Origin: CAVZVZ01 sp963778895 | GTDB lineage: Bacteria; Actinomycetota; Acidimicrobiia; Acidimicrobiales; Acidimicrobilacustridaceae | Direction: 5' to 3' | Assembly (NCBI GenBank): GCA_963778895.1 | Contig: CAVZVZ010000002.1 | Location: forward strand, 945,646-1,009,645 | DNA: 64,000 nt | Shown: positions 1 through 9,372 of the stretch, piece after piece | Layout of the letters: every line of letters starts with the position of its first letter | Numbering within the stretch: position 1 is the stretch's first letter | The notes under the pieces: generated by a model | Database searches by the model: none | Told to the model about the DNA's origin: nothing | Seen by the model: the letters and a program-made list of their open reading frames with translations, nothing else | Translations under genes and position numbers: made by a program

Positions 1-1
1 C

Positions 2-109
2 AAAGTGCGCTCGCTGCAAACGGTGTTCGCCCAAGTCGACGACACCGGCCTGGCCACGCTCGATGTTTGTGTCCCCGACCGCCCGACCGTGGGTCCGCGC
101 ACGCCATGA
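2..109 (+). CDS. ftsQ: FtsQ cell-division protein, 3' end only
   Basis: The first 35 codons of the window read KVRSLQTVFAQVD at the start and end in a TGA at 107-109. The pattern KLRSLQTVL..VD is the usual C-terminus of actinobacterial FtsQ (DivIB), a bitopic membrane protein that links FtsL and FtsB to the septal synthase. The gene is cut by the window edge. Its position just upstream of ftsZ agrees with the usual ftsQ-ftsZ order of the dcw cluster. Identification rests on a short tail plus synteny. Confidence 0.7.
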   Translation, partial: KVRSLQTVFAQVDDTGLATLDVCVPDRPTVGPRTP

Positions 110-256
110 CGGGCGCGCGTTGCGTGATCGTGCACGCTGGCTCGGTTGACCAGCCGCGACGCGCGCACGTACGCTTTCACGCGCAACCTGAGGTTTACCC
201 GACTCTCGACGTCCAGTTGAGGGTTGGTTTGCCTTCCGATAACTGGGGTACCCGCG
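110..256 (+). other. ftsQ-ftsZ spacer, upstream half
   Basis: This non-coding stretch follows ftsQ. It contains an AACCTGAGGTTTAC segment near 184-197 and GTTGAGGGTTGG near 217-228. A GAGGTT/GAGGGTT pair of this sort commonly precedes ftsZ in actinobacteria, but I cannot assign a bound factor. No clear -35/-10 promoter was found. Confidence 0.3.
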
Positions 257-516
257 GTGCCTGACCATCTGTTCGACGTCTCGGCGTTCAAGAGCGGGCC
301 GGAGGACAGAAACGCCGGCCAAGCCGGCCACGGCGCGGAGGCCACGCAAGAAGCCGGCGGCCAAGCCCACCGCGAAGCGACGCCCATCCACCACGGCGGC
401 CCCATCCACCACGGCGGCAGGGACGACGACAACAGTTGGCGGCGAGCAGGCCGCTCGCCCGAACAAGACCGATCCGAAGCAGCACAAGGCGCCAAAACGT
501 GGAGGGAACGAACGTC
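257..516 (+). CDS. possible small Lys/Pro/Ala/Thr-rich protein, frameshifted
   Basis: A GTG at 257 opens a frame reading PDHLFDVSAF. Near 310 the plausible coding frame changes by one base and becomes a basic, low-complexity tail (KPATARRPRKKPAAKPTAKR, then two copies of PSTTAA and a TTTT run). The 18-bp tandem repeat at 383-418 is a multiple of three, as expected of coding DNA. No stop is reached in this frame before ftsZ begins, so the end is unknown. It could also be non-coding spacer that happens to be open. Confidence is low, and the single-base break fits the error pattern of this assembly. Confidence 0.22.
383..418 (+). repeat. 18-bp tandem duplication
   Basis: Two exact adjacent copies of an 18-base unit (383-400 and 401-418, CCCATCCACCACGGCGGC). 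In one frame each copy encodes six residues, PSTTAA. The repeat lies in the spacer before ftsZ. Confidence 0.85.
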
Positions 517-1617
517 ATGGCCGGGAACCCGCAGAACTACCTGGCGGTCATCAAGGTCATCGGGGTGGGCGGCGGCGGCGTCAACGCCGTCAATCGCATG
601 ATCGATGCCGGTTTGAAGGGCGTGGAGTTCATCGCTGTGAACACCGATGCGCAGGCCCTCCTGATGAGCGACGCCGACGTGAAGCTCGACATCGGTCGCG
701 AGCTGACGCGCGGTCTCGGCGCGGGCAGTGACCCCGAGGTCGGTCGCGAAGCGGCCGAGTCGCACCAGGAAGACATCGAAGAGGCCATCAAGGGTGCCGA
801 CATGGTGTTCATCACCGCCGGAAAGGGCGGCGGCACCGGCACGGGCGCCGCGCCCGTCATCGCCGAGACGGCGAAGAACCTCGGAGCGTTGACCATCGGC
901 GTCGTCACGCGTCCGTTCGGTTTCGAAGGCCGCCGACGTGCCGTGCAAGCAGAGTCCGGCATCCAGAAGTTGAAGGAAAAGGTCGACACGCTGATCGTCA
1001 TCCCGAACGATCGGCTCCTCACCGTGTCCAACGACAAGACGTCGGTGCTCAACGCGTTCAAGATGGCCGACGAGGTGCTGTTGCAAGGTGTGCAAGGCAT
1101 CACGGACCTCATCACCACACCGGGGTTGATCAACACCGACTTCGCCGATGTGAAGATGATCATGAGCGACGCCGGTTCCGCACTGATGGGCATCGGTTAC
1201 GGATCGGGCGAAGGCCGTTCGCTCGCCGCCGCTCGCGCCGCCATCTCGAGCCCGTTGCTCGAGGCGAGCATCGAAGGCGCCCGAGGCATCCTGCTCACCA
1301 TCGCGGGTGGCAGCGATCTCGGCCTGTTCGAAGTCAACGAAGCCGCCGAGGTCATCCATTCCGTTGCCCATCCGGACGCGAACATCATCTTCGGCACGGT
1401 CATCGACGACGAGATGGGCGACGAAGTGCGAGTCACCGTCATCGCCGCCGGTTTCGACCGCTGGGACGCGGATCGGAAGCCGGGCGAGGCGGGTCGTACC
1501 CGAGCCGGCGACCTCGCACCCGTCACCGACGTGTTCGCCGGCGCCGCCGACGATGACGACGATCTCGATCTCGACGGGGGCGACGACGACTTCGACGTGC
1601 CGTCGTTCCTCAAGTAG
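517..1617 (+). CDS. ftsZ: Cell division GTPase FtsZ
   Basis: Tubulin-like GTPase that polymerises at midcell and scaffolds the divisome. The start is ATG 517, with GGAGGG at 501-506; longer in-frame starts would add an unrelated basic leader. The protein is 366 aa, a normal size. The nucleotide-binding GGGTGTG signature is at residues 104-110 and the catalytic T7-loop NTDFADV follows in the middle of the protein. An acidic linker leads to the C-terminal peptide DVPSFLK, the docking site for membrane anchors. sepF lies 1.5 kb downstream and there is no ftsA here, so SepF is the likely anchor. The reading frame is intact. Confidence 0.97.
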   Translation: MAGNPQNYLAVIKVIGVGGGGVNAVNRMIDAGLKGVEFIAVNTDAQALLMSDADVKLDIGRELTRGLGAGSDPEVGREAAESHQEDIEEAIKGADMVFITAGKGGGTGTGAAPVIAETAKNLGALTIGVVTRPFGFEGRRRAVQAESGIQKLKEKVDTLIVIPNDRLLTVSNDKTSVLNAFKMADEVLLQGVQGITDLITTPGLINTDFADVKMIMSDAGSALMGIGYGSGEGRSLAAARAAISSPLLEASIEGARGILLTIAGGSDLGLFEVNEAAEVIHSVAHPDANIIFGTVIDDEMGDEVRVTVIAAGFDRWDADRKPGEAGRTRAGDLAPVTDVFAGAADDDDDLDLDGGDDDFDVPSFLK

Positions 1618-1620
1618 GCC

Positions 1621-1636
1621 GCCGTTCCCGAACGGC
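1621..1636 (+). terminator. hairpin just after ftsZ
   Basis: GCCGTTC and GAACGGC form a perfect 7-bp inverted repeat around CC, 3 bases past the ftsZ stop. There is no T tract, and it lies within the expected start of pgeF. It may be an mRNA-processing or attenuation hairpin rather than a true terminator. Confidence 0.2.
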
Positions 1637-1641
1637 CACCG

Positions 1642-2340
1642 ATCGGTTGGACCGTCCCCCTCCCCGGGGGACGGGTCGCCCGTAGCCGATTCACCACCCG
1701 GGCCGACGGTGATCTGCGCGCTTCACCGCCGGCCGACCGTTTGGCGGGGCGGAGGCGATCGGTGCTCGATCTGCCGTGGTCGTCGCTCATTCAGGTTCAC
1801 GGCGCCACGGCCGTGGTGATCGACGAGCCGCTCACCGAAGCGATCGAAGCCGACGCCTTGGTCACCGATCGGGTCGGGCTCGTGCTGTCGGTGAACGTGG
1901 CCGACTGCGCACCGGTCGCGATCGTGAGCCAGCAACACGTCGTGGCTGCAGTCCACGCCGGATGGAAAGGCGTCGAGTCCGGCGTGATCGAGGCGACGGT
2001 CGACGCCATGCGCACGCTCGGCGCTCGCGACCTGTCGGCATGGCTCGGGCCGTGCATCCACGCCGAGTGCTACGAGTTCGGCGAGGCCGACCTCGAGAAC
2101 CTCACGGCGCGGTACGGCCCCGCAGTGCGAAGCCGGACCGCCGCGGGCGAGCGCGCCCTCGACCTGCCGATGGCCGTGGCCGCCGCGCTCGGTGGGGCGG
2201 GAGTCGCGTTGGCAGGAGCAGCCGACGCGTGCACGGCTTGCGACGGGTCGCGCTTCTTCTCCCATCGCGCTCGGCGCGACGAGGGGCGTCATGCGTTGAC
2301 GGTGTGGATCGAGCCGCCGGCGGACGACGCCGCGTCATGA
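1642..2340 (+). CDS. pgeF: Peptidoglycan editing factor PgeF (YfiH/laccase-domain family)
   Basis: The YfiH family was long called polyphenol oxidase; E. coli PgeF prevents misincorporation of serine in the peptidoglycan stem. The family metal-site motifs are present: QVHG, NVADCAPV with its Cys, and AAVHAGWKG with its His. The conserved N-terminal RFTTRADGDL is encoded at 1687-1716, but the only ATG/GTG/TTG in frame is TTG 1741, which would delete it. I place the start near the ATC at 1642, so either a start base is misread or an indel hides the true start. Its TGA overlaps the ATG of yggS, suggesting coupling in an ftsZ-pgeF-yggS unit. Confidence 0.8.
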   Translation: MGWTVPLPGGRVARSRFTTRADGDLRASPPADRLAGRRRSVLDLPWSSLIQVHGATAVVIDEPLTEAIEADALVTDRVGLVLSVNVADCAPVAIVSQQHVVAAVHAGWKGVESGVIEATVDAMRTLGARDLSAWLGPCIHAECYEFGEADLENLTARYGPAVRSRTAAGERALDLPMAVAAALGGAGVALAGAADACTACDGSRFFSHRARRDEGRHALTVWIEPPADDAAS

Positions 2341-3009
2341 CCACCTCGATCGATCCTGCGCAAGTGGCCGCACGCGTGGCCGATGTGCGCGGCCCGCATG
2401 GTGCGGGCCGGCGGTGCGGACACGCGGCTCGTGGCCGTCACCAAGGCGTTCCCGGTCGACGCCGTCCTGGCGGCACTCGCGGCCGGCGTGGAGGACATCG
2501 GAGAGAACTACTCCCAGGAGCTGTTGGGCAAAGTGCCCGAGCTCGCGGAGCACGAGGTCGATCCGACTCGCGTGCGGTGGCACTTCCTGGGTCGGTTGCA
2601 ACGCAACAAGGTCCGCGCCCTCGCGCCGCACGTGCACCTCTGGCAGAGCGTCGATCGGGCCGAGCTCGGCGCCGAGATCGCCAAGCGGGCTCCCGGAGCG
2701 AGTGTGCTCGTACAGGTGAACCTGTCGGGCGAGCCGCAGAAGGGCGGATGCTCGTGGTCCGACCTGCCCTCGCTCGTCGCCCAGCTGGCCACGATGGACC
2801 TCGACGTCCGCGGCCTCATGGGGGTCGGCCCCGCCGGATCGCCCGACGACGCCCGCCCGGGCTTCCGTCGGCTGGTCGCCACCGCCGACGATCTCGGCCT
2901 GCCCGAGCGCTCGATCGGCATGACCGACGATCTCGAGGTCGCAGTCGAGGAGGGCTCGACCATGGTCCGCATCGGCCGCGACCTCTTCGGCCCCCGGCCC
3001 AGTCTCTAG
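2337..3009 (+). CDS. YggS-family PLP-binding protein, one frameshift
   Basis: YggS/PROSC proteins bind pyridoxal 5'-phosphate and buffer its supply; they commonly sit between pgeF and sepF. The PLP lysine motif is seen in VAVTKAFP, followed by HFLGRLQRNK and, near the end, the GMTDDLEVAVEEG phosphate-binding segment. The start ATG 2337 overlaps the pgeF stop by four bases. The N-terminus (MTTSIDPAQVAARVADVR) and the body lie in different frames. Removing one G near 2390 joins them as VRARMVRAGG, so the span holds one extra base. This is probably a sequencing indel in an otherwise normal gene. Confidence 0.85.
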
Positions 3010-3013
3010 GGGC

Positions 3014-3055
3014 GGCGATAGTCCGCTCGATCTCCTGGCCGGGGCGATAATCCGC
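3014..3055 (+). repeat. imperfect direct repeat upstream of sepF
   Basis: GGCGATAGTCCGC at 3014-3026 and GGCGATAATCCGC at 3043-3055 differ at one of 13 positions and lie 29 bp apart in the yggS-sepF gap. A TAGCCT hexamer at 3107-3112 could be the sepF -10 box. The repeats may be a regulator site, but no factor can be named. Confidence 0.4.
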
Positions 3056-3167
3056 CGCTCGGGGGAGGGTTGCGCCGTCCGCTGGGGCCGATGGCCAGGG
3101 AACCGTTAGCCTGTCGCACCGCGGTCCAGGCGCGCGAGACTCGCTGACGCCTGTTCAGGAGGATTTG

Positions 3168-3764
3168 ATGGCTTCGATGTGGCGCAAGGCCATGCTCTAT
3201 CTGGGCTTGGGGCCCGACGACGAGTACGAGGAGGACGGGATCGTCGACGAACCCGTCGTCCAACAGCAGCCCGTCGCCGCCCGTGAGCCTGCCGTTGCGG
3301 CCCGCCCGACGGCCCCGGCGACCCGTTCCCGAACGGCCGTCCCGGCCCGATCCCCGCTCGGTCGCAACCAACCGGGGGAGGGCGAGCCCGAGCCCAGTGC
3401 CGTTCGCACGTTGCCGGCCCAGCCCCAACCGCCCGAGCCGGTCACGCCCAAGCCGCGTGCCGTGGTGCGCCCGATCCCGGCCAGCGCGTCCGCGAAGCCG
3501 CACTTGGTGTCACCGACCTCGTTCAACCACGCGCAAGAAGTGGCGGACAAGTTCAAGGCCAACCAACCCGTGTTGTTGAACCTGCAAGGCGCGGAGCGTG
3601 ATCTCGCGCGCCGGCTCATCGACTTCTCGAGTGGCCTCTGCTACGGCCTCGGCGGTCACATGGAGAAGGTCGCGCATCAGGTGTACCTGCTCACCCCGAC
3701 CAACGTGGAGGTCTCGGCCGAGGAACGTCGCCGGCTCCAAGAGCGCGGTCTGCACGACGCCTGA
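3168..3764 (+). CDS. sepF: Cell division protein SepF
   Basis: SepF is a membrane-binding protein that bundles FtsZ and tethers it to the membrane. The start ATG 3168 has AGGAGG at 3157-3162. The 198-aa protein begins with an amphipathic helix (MASMWRKAMLYLGLG) that would insert in the membrane. A long acidic then Pro-rich linker follows, and the folded domain begins near residue 108 (LVSPTSFNHAQEVADKF, VLLNLQG, DFSSGLCYGLGG) and ends LTPTNVEV. This is a typical actinobacterial architecture. The gene is intact and serves with the neighbouring ftsZ and divIVA. Confidence 0.95.
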   Translation: MASMWRKAMLYLGLGPDDEYEEDGIVDEPVVQQQPVAAREPAVAARPTAPATRSRTAVPARSPLGRNQPGEGEPEPSAVRTLPAQPQPPEPVTPKPRAVVRPIPASASAKPHLVSPTSFNHAQEVADKFKANQPVLLNLQGAERDLARRLIDFSSGLCYGLGGHMEKVAHQVYLLTPTNVEVSAEERRRLQERGLHDA

Positions 3765-3851
3765 TCCGATCCTTTCGGTTCCCGACCCCCACGTTCCACC
3801 CTGTCCCCACGTTCCCCACTGGCCCCTTTGGTCCCGACTGTTTGAGCTGCC

Positions 3852-4109
3852 GTGCAGATCATTTGCTTCTTGCTTCAGCTGTACCTCTTGATCCTTCTGG
3901 GTCGGATCGTGCTGTCGTGGTTCCCGGGATCGGGTGAAGGCCGTATGGGTTCTGTACAACGGTTCTTGTTCGGCGTCACCGAACCCGTGCTGGCACCGTT
4001 GCGAGCGCTGCTCCCGCCGGTGCGGTTCGGAGCGGTCGGCATCGACTTGTCGCCGATCATCGTTTTCTTCGGGCTGAACATCCTCCTCGGCCTCCTGGGC
4101 TGCTACTGA
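3852..4109 (+). CDS. YggT-family integral membrane protein
   Basis: An 85-aa protein with two hydrophobic segments (residues 3-22 and 62-84) around a short loop containing a PVLAPLRALLP-like motif, typical of YggT. It starts at GTG 3852, 87 bases after sepF. The spacer carries two copies of CCCCACGTTCC (3787-3797 and 3805-3815). YggT proteins sit between sepF and divIVA in many Gram-positive genomes; their exact role is unsettled. Confidence 0.85.
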   Translation: MQIICFLLQLYLLILLGRIVLSWFPGSGEGRMGSVQRFLFGVTEPVLAPLRALLPPVRFGAVGIDLSPIIVFFGLNILLGLLGCY

Positions 4110-4179
4110 CCCGGGTCCTGCCGACCCCGCGAAAAGGAGATCCCGCGGCGGTATGGCGCGTCTCGCTACGATCCCCCGC

Positions 4180-5388
4180 ATGGACGGAACTCCCCACCTC
4201 CTCACTGATGTGAAGTTCTCCGAGCGGCGTCGTGGCTACGACCCCGAAGAGGTCGACAACTTCCTCGAACGTGTGAGCAGCGCGGTCGCGCAACTTCAGG
4301 ACAAATTGCGCGAGGCCACCGCGCGCGCCGAGGAGGCCGATGCACGCGTCGCTGATGCGCAACGTGCTCAAGCGGCAGCCGAATCGGAGCTGGCGCGCGC
4401 CGGCAGTGAACCCGCGCCCGGTTCCGCGCTCGTCAGCGCCCCAGCCGACCTGGAGGCTGATGCCGACAAGGCGTCCAAGATCCTCCTCATGGCTCAGCGC
4501 ACGGCCGACGCGACGATCGACGACGCGAACTCCACTGCGCAACAGACGGTCAGTGAGGCGCGCACCAAGGCCGCCGGTCTCGTCGCCGAAGCCGAAGCCG
4601 AAGCACAGACCACGAAGGCCGAAGCACAGCGCGAAGCCGACGAGCTGATCGAGCAACGGCGCGCCGTGGTCGTACGCGAGGTGCGCGAGCTCGAAGAGCT
4701 CAAGACGACCGTGCAATCCGACATCGACATCCTCGGTGCCCATCTCGACGACCAACGCGCCCGCATCCGTCGCGGGGTCGAGGCATTGGCGCTCGTGCTC
4801 GACGATCCCGACGGGTTGCGCGTGGACACGCCACCTGCGTTGCACGACACGACGGTCGACGACGTGCTGGCCGAATCGGCGTCGCTGCCCGCTCGACGTC
4901 GACGAGCCGACGACGACGAAGCGGTTGTGTCCCAAGAAGGCGCCGACGACATCGAACTGGACGACGCCGACGACGAAATCGTCGAAGAAGAGATCGTGGT
5001 GCTCAACGAAGGCATCGACGTCAGTGGCGTCGACCTCACGTCCGCACCGGAACCGGCACGGGCGCCCGGTGGCATCTTCGGTGCCTCGGGCAAGTCCGGG
5101 CTCGACACGCACGCCGAAGCGAGCAAGACACCGCTTCTCGCAGCGGTCCCCGACGAGAGCCCCGACATCGATCTCGCCGGCGATGATCTGTTCGCGGCGG
5201 CCGATCGCGACGACCGCGTGGGGCCGCCGACGCAGGCGTTCAAGCCCTTCACCGAGAGCGACGATCCGCTCGGGCCGCCCGACGACGAGGCCGACAAGGC
5301 CATGCGGGCGTTCTTCGAGGCCGACTTCGAGACGTCGGAAACCTCGGACCCGGAACAGCAGAAGTCACGCTTCGGCTTCCGCCGCTGA
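4180..5388 (+). CDS. divIVA: DivIVA/Wag31-family polar growth scaffold
   Basis: Coiled-coil protein that marks curved membrane and recruits the growth or division machinery. The 402-aa product has the N-terminal lipid-binding motif HLLTDVKFSERRRGYDPEEVDNF split over residues 5-27, then Ala/Glu-rich coiled coil to about residue 210 and a very acidic tail. The start is taken as ATG 4180 because TACGAT at 4167-4172 lies 7 bases before it, matching the leaderless pattern of the window; ATG 4153 in the same frame is an alternative. It is last in the division cluster and converges on ileS. Confidence 0.92.
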   Translation: MDGTPHLLTDVKFSERRRGYDPEEVDNFLERVSSAVAQLQDKLREATARAEEADARVADAQRAQAAAESELARAGSEPAPGSALVSAPADLEADADKASKILLMAQRTADATIDDANSTAQQTVSEARTKAAGLVAEAEAEAQTTKAEAQREADELIEQRRAVVVREVRELEELKTTVQSDIDILGAHLDDQRARIRRGVEALALVLDDPDGLRVDTPPALHDTTVDDVLAESASLPARRRRADDDEAVVSQEGADDIELDDADDEIVEEEIVVLNEGIDVSGVDLTSAPEPARAPGGIFGASGKSGLDTHAEASKTPLLAAVPDESPDIDLAGDDLFAAADRDDRVGPPTQAFKPFTESDDPLGPPDDEADKAMRAFFEADFETSETSDPEQQKSRFGFRR

Positions 5389-5425
5389 GCGACGCGGGCT
5401 CGCCCGCACCCGACGGTTCGTCCGT

Positions 5426-8400
5426 TCAGGTCTTCACCAATGTGGCGCGCACGGCGTGCCCGTCGACGTCGAACGTGCGGTCGTCGTCGACCGACTCGAG
5501 CATCAGGCTCGTCGCCAGCACTTCGCCGGCGATCCAGTCGGTGTGAGCGCTGACTGCTGCTGCGAGTTCCGTCGGCGCGTCGATGCGCACGACAATGCGG
5601 TCGGCGATCTCGAAGCCTCGCTCCTTGCGTAGATCGTTCAACGCGCGGACGAGCTCGCGGGCCAGTCCCTTCGGCGCGTAGCTCGTCGTCGAGCTCGAGG
5701 TCGAGAGCGACGGCCCAACCGTCGTCCTCTGACAAGGCGAAGGCCTCGTGACGTTGGGCCCGCACCTCGACGTCGTCACGCTCGAGCCGCTCGCCGGCCA
5801 CCTCGACGAAGCCCTCCGCTTCGAGCTGGTCGTGCAGCGCCGAGCCGTCGGCGGCCGCGAGCGCCTGTTTCACCTCGTTGATCTTGGGTCCGAGCCGGGG
5901 CCCGAGCACCCGGAAGTTCGGCAGGACGGTCCAACTCAGCAGGCCCGACAGCGTGTCGATGTCCTGGAGCTCCTTGACGTTCAGCTCCGTGCGGATCTCC
6001 TGTTGGAGATCGGCGGACAGGGCGTCGCCCGGATGCAACATCAGCGCACGCGCCAAGTGGCTGGCGCACCTTCACCTTGGCGTCGGTACGAGCCGCGCGA
6101 CCGATCGCGACGAGTCGCCGCGCCGAAGCCATCTGTGTCGCCAGCGCGGCGTCGTGGCGCCCCTTGGGCTCCGGCCAGTCGCTGGCGTGCACCGAGCCTT
6201 CGCCGGTGAGCGTGGTGTAGATCTCGTCGGCGAGGAAGGGCACGAACGGCGCGAGCAGCTGTGAGAGGGTGACGAGCGCCTCGTGCAACGTGGCGTGTGC
6301 GGCAGGGTCGCTGTTCTTCCAGAAGCGGGGCCGCGACCGACGGACGTACCAGTTCGAGAGGTCGTCGACGAAGCGACCCAGGCGGGTGGCGCCTTCGAGC
6401 GCGTCGAAGCCCTCGAGCGCGTCGGTCACCACACGCACGGTGTCGTCCAGCTCCGACAGCACCCAACGGTCGAGGACGTGCTCGCTCGGCTGTCGCGCTG
6501 CCGGCATCGGGCGCCCAACCATCGATATCGGCATAGGTGGCGAAGAACGAGAAGACGTTCCACAGCGTCAGCAAGGTCTGACGCGTCGCCTCACGGATGC
6601 CCTCGTGGTACACCCGGCGCGTGGTCCACGGTTGGCCCTGCGAGAAGAAGTACCACCGCAGCGCGTCGGCGCCCTCGTTGTTGAAGATCTCCCACGGCTC
6701 GATCACGTTGCCGCGCGACTTGGACATCTTCTGGCCGTTCTCGTCCACGACGAGTGCCAGGCACACCACGTTCTTGTAGGGCGTGCTGTCGAACACGAGA
6801 CCGTTCACCGCGAGCAGCGAGTAGAACCACCCGCGGGTCTGGTCGATCGCTTCGCAGATGAAGTCGGCGGGGAACGAGTGCTCGAAGGTCTCGGTGTTCT
6901 CGAACGGGATAGTGGAACTGAGCGGACGGCATGCTGCCGGAGTCGAACCACGCGTCGATCACGGGTGCGAGGCGGCGCGCCGTGCCCGAACACGAAGCAC
7001 ACGGGAATGGTCACCTCGTCGACGAACGGGCGGTGCAGGTCGAGCTCGGAGAGGTCGCGGCCCGAACGCTCGGCGAGCTCGCCGACCGACCCGATGCACG
7101 TGTCCTCGCCGCAGTCCTTGCATCGCCAGATCGGCAGCGGGGTGCCCCAGTAGCGGTCGCGTGACAGGGCCCAGTCGACGTTGTTCTCGACCCAGTTGCC
7201 GAACCGGCCGTGTTTGATGTTCGGCGGTTGCCAGTTGATGCGCTCGTTCTCGCGCAGCAGCAGCTCGCGTTGTTCCGACGTGCGCACGAACCACGACGTC
7301 TTGGCCCAGTAGATCAACGGCGTACCGCAGCGCCAGCAATGCGGATAGCTGTGCTCGTAGGGCTGTTCACGAACGAGCAGCCCACGCGATCGGAGATCAT
7401 CGATGATCGACGCGTCGGCGTCCTTCACGAACTGTCCGGTCCACGGCGGCACCGACTTGTCGAAGGCGCCGTCGGCGTCGACCGGGTTGAGGATCGGGAA
7501 GCCGTCTCGGCGACCGATCTGGAAGTCGTCCTCGCCGAAGGCGGGCGCGATGTGCACGATGCCGCTGCCGTCGTCGGTGGTGACGAAATCGGCGGTGACC
7601 ACTCGCCAGGGATCGCCGCTGGTGTCGGTCGGCGTCAGGAAGTCGAAGGGCCGCTGATAGTGCCAACCCACGAGGTCGCGTCCATTCCACCGCTCGACGA
7701 TCTCGGCGTCCTCGGGGGCGCGGGCCGCCGCCATCACCAGATCGTTCGTGCCGTCGGTGCTCGCGACGCGGACGTATTCGACGTCGGCGCCGACGGCCGC
7801 CGCGACGTTGGAGATGAGGGTCCACGGTGTGGTGGTCCACACGAGCAGGTCGACCGGTTCGCCGCCCGCCCGGCCGCTCGGTGACGGGGAAGCGCACGTA
7901 CACCGACGGGTCGACCACGTCTCGGTACACGTCGGGCTGGCCGAGCTCGTGCGACGACAGGGCGGTGCCGCATCGAGCGCAATAGGGGCTGACGCGGTGG
8001 CCTTCGTAGAGCAGGTCCTTGTCCCACATCTGGCGCAGGAGCCACCACACCGACTCGACGTAGTCGTTCGACAGCGTCCAGTAGGCGTCGGCGGTGTCGA
8101 TCCAGGTGCCCGAGCTCGACGTGAGCGCCGACCAGTCCTCGACGTAGCGCTGCACCGAGTCGCGGCACCGTTGGTTGAACTCGGCGATGCCGAAGGCCTC
8201 GATGTCGTGCTTGGTGAGCAGCCCGAGCTCCTTTTCGACCTCGAGCTCGACGGGCAGCCCGTGGCAGTCCCAGCCGCCCTTGCGAGGCACGTTCTTGCCG
8301 CGCATGGTCTGGAATCGGGGGTAGAGGTCCTTGAAGACCCGAGCCCACACGTGGTGCAGGCCCGGCTTGCCGTTGGCGGTCGGGGGCCCCTCGTAGAAGA

Positions 8401-8527
8401 TCCACGGTTCGCCGTCCTTGCGGAGCCGGCGAACCTCTCCGATCACGTCACGGTCCCGCCAGCGGGCCAGCACGCGTTCCTCGAGGCCGACGAGGTCGAG
8501 GTCAGGGTCGATAGGGCCGAACGACAT
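5426..8527 (-). CDS. ileS: Isoleucyl-tRNA synthetase, broken by about six frameshifts
   Basis: Charges tRNA-Ile in the cytoplasm. The 3102-base span equals 1033 codons, the family length, with zero net shift. The class I signature appears as GPPTANGKPGLHHVWAR near the N-terminus, the editing domain as VMWTTTPWTL-like sequence, and KMSKSRGNV after the middle. The frame changes near 7865, 7000, 6910, 6515, 6050 and 5690. An essential gene cannot carry six real frameshifts, so these are read as indel errors. The start ATG 8527 has TAGGCT 7 bases upstream (8540-8535) and no ribosome binding site. The tail converges on divIVA. Confidence 0.93.
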
Positions 8528-8644
8528 GGACCTCAGCCTACGGGTCGGCACGAGCCCACCGCCGCGTGTTGACGGGCGCGGGTCCTGAGCCGTAACCTCT
8601 CGCACCTTTCGCGGCCAGGCCGGCCACATTCCGAGGAGTCATCG

Positions 8645-9361
8645 ATGGCGAGACCCACGAAGGCGCCCGCGAAGAAGGCGGCCAAGAAGGCTGTTTCGCC
8701 CAAAACCGTGGCGAAGAAGACTCCCGCCAAAGCAACGGCCAAGAAGGCCGCGCCAAGCAGTCACCCCCCAAGAAGACCGCGTCGAAGAAGGCGCCGGCAA
8801 AAAGGCCCCCGTGAAGAAGGCAACCCCAAGAAGGCTCGTCCGCCAAGACCGTGGCCAAGAAGGCCCCGGCCACCAAGACCGCCGCCAAGAAGGCCCCGGC
8901 CACCAAGTCAGAAGCCCCCGCCAAGAAGGCCGCTCCGGTGAAGAAGGTCGCCGCCAAGAAGGCTGCGCCCAAGAAGCCGGCAAAGTCTCCCGTACGACGC
9001 AAAGTTCCTCGAGGTGCAGCGCGAAGCGCTCATCGAGGAACGCCGCAAGCTCACCAAGGACGTGGAGACCCTCGACGCCGAGGCCACCGAGCTCGCCAAT
9101 CTGCGCGAGCCGGGCGACGTGCAGTTCGACGAGGAGTCCGGCGAGGGCGACACGCTCCAGGTCGAGCGCGAACGCGATCTGGCGTTGAGTGCGCAGTTCC
9201 GCGCGCACATCGACGACATCGATCATGCCCTGGCGAAGATCGCCGCGAACACCTACGGGCTCTGCGAGGCTTCCGGCTTGGCCATCCCGAAGGAACGGCT
9301 CCGCGCCATTCCCTGGGCTCGTGAACGGGTGGAGTACAAGGTCGGCGGCTTCCGCCGGTAG
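8645..9361 (+). CDS. DksA/TraR-like protein with lysine-rich histone-H1-like N-terminus, frameshifted
   Basis: The first ~115 codons encode repeated AKKAPA/KKA blocks, like an H1-type DNA-binding tail. The rest (YDAKFLEVQREALIEERRKL onward) is the coiled coil and C-terminal fold of DksA/TraR RNA-polymerase-binding proteins. The usual four zinc-finger cysteines are replaced: only one Cys (YGLCEASGLAIP) remains. The frame shifts near 8757, 8800, 8840 and 8997, all in A/G/C runs, with zero net change over 717 bases. TAACCT at 8593-8598 and GAGGAG at 8633-8638 support a leadered transcript starting at ATG 8645. lspA follows directly. Confidence 0.75.
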
Positions 9362-9372
9362 AGGAGTCTGCG

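Noticed and set aside
1776..3050. 424-residue Arg-rich frame across pgeF and yggS
   Set aside because: Arg/Gly-rich out-of-frame translation of two recognised genes.
4494..6056. 520-residue minus-strand reading frame over divIVA
   Set aside because: Its first part is a real piece of ileS; the Ser/Thr-rich remainder is the antisense of the divIVA coiled coil with no family features.
5426..8527. Programmed ribosomal frameshifting in ileS and others
   Set aside because: Too many sites, both directions, no slippery heptamer plus pseudoknot pattern; indel error explains them better.
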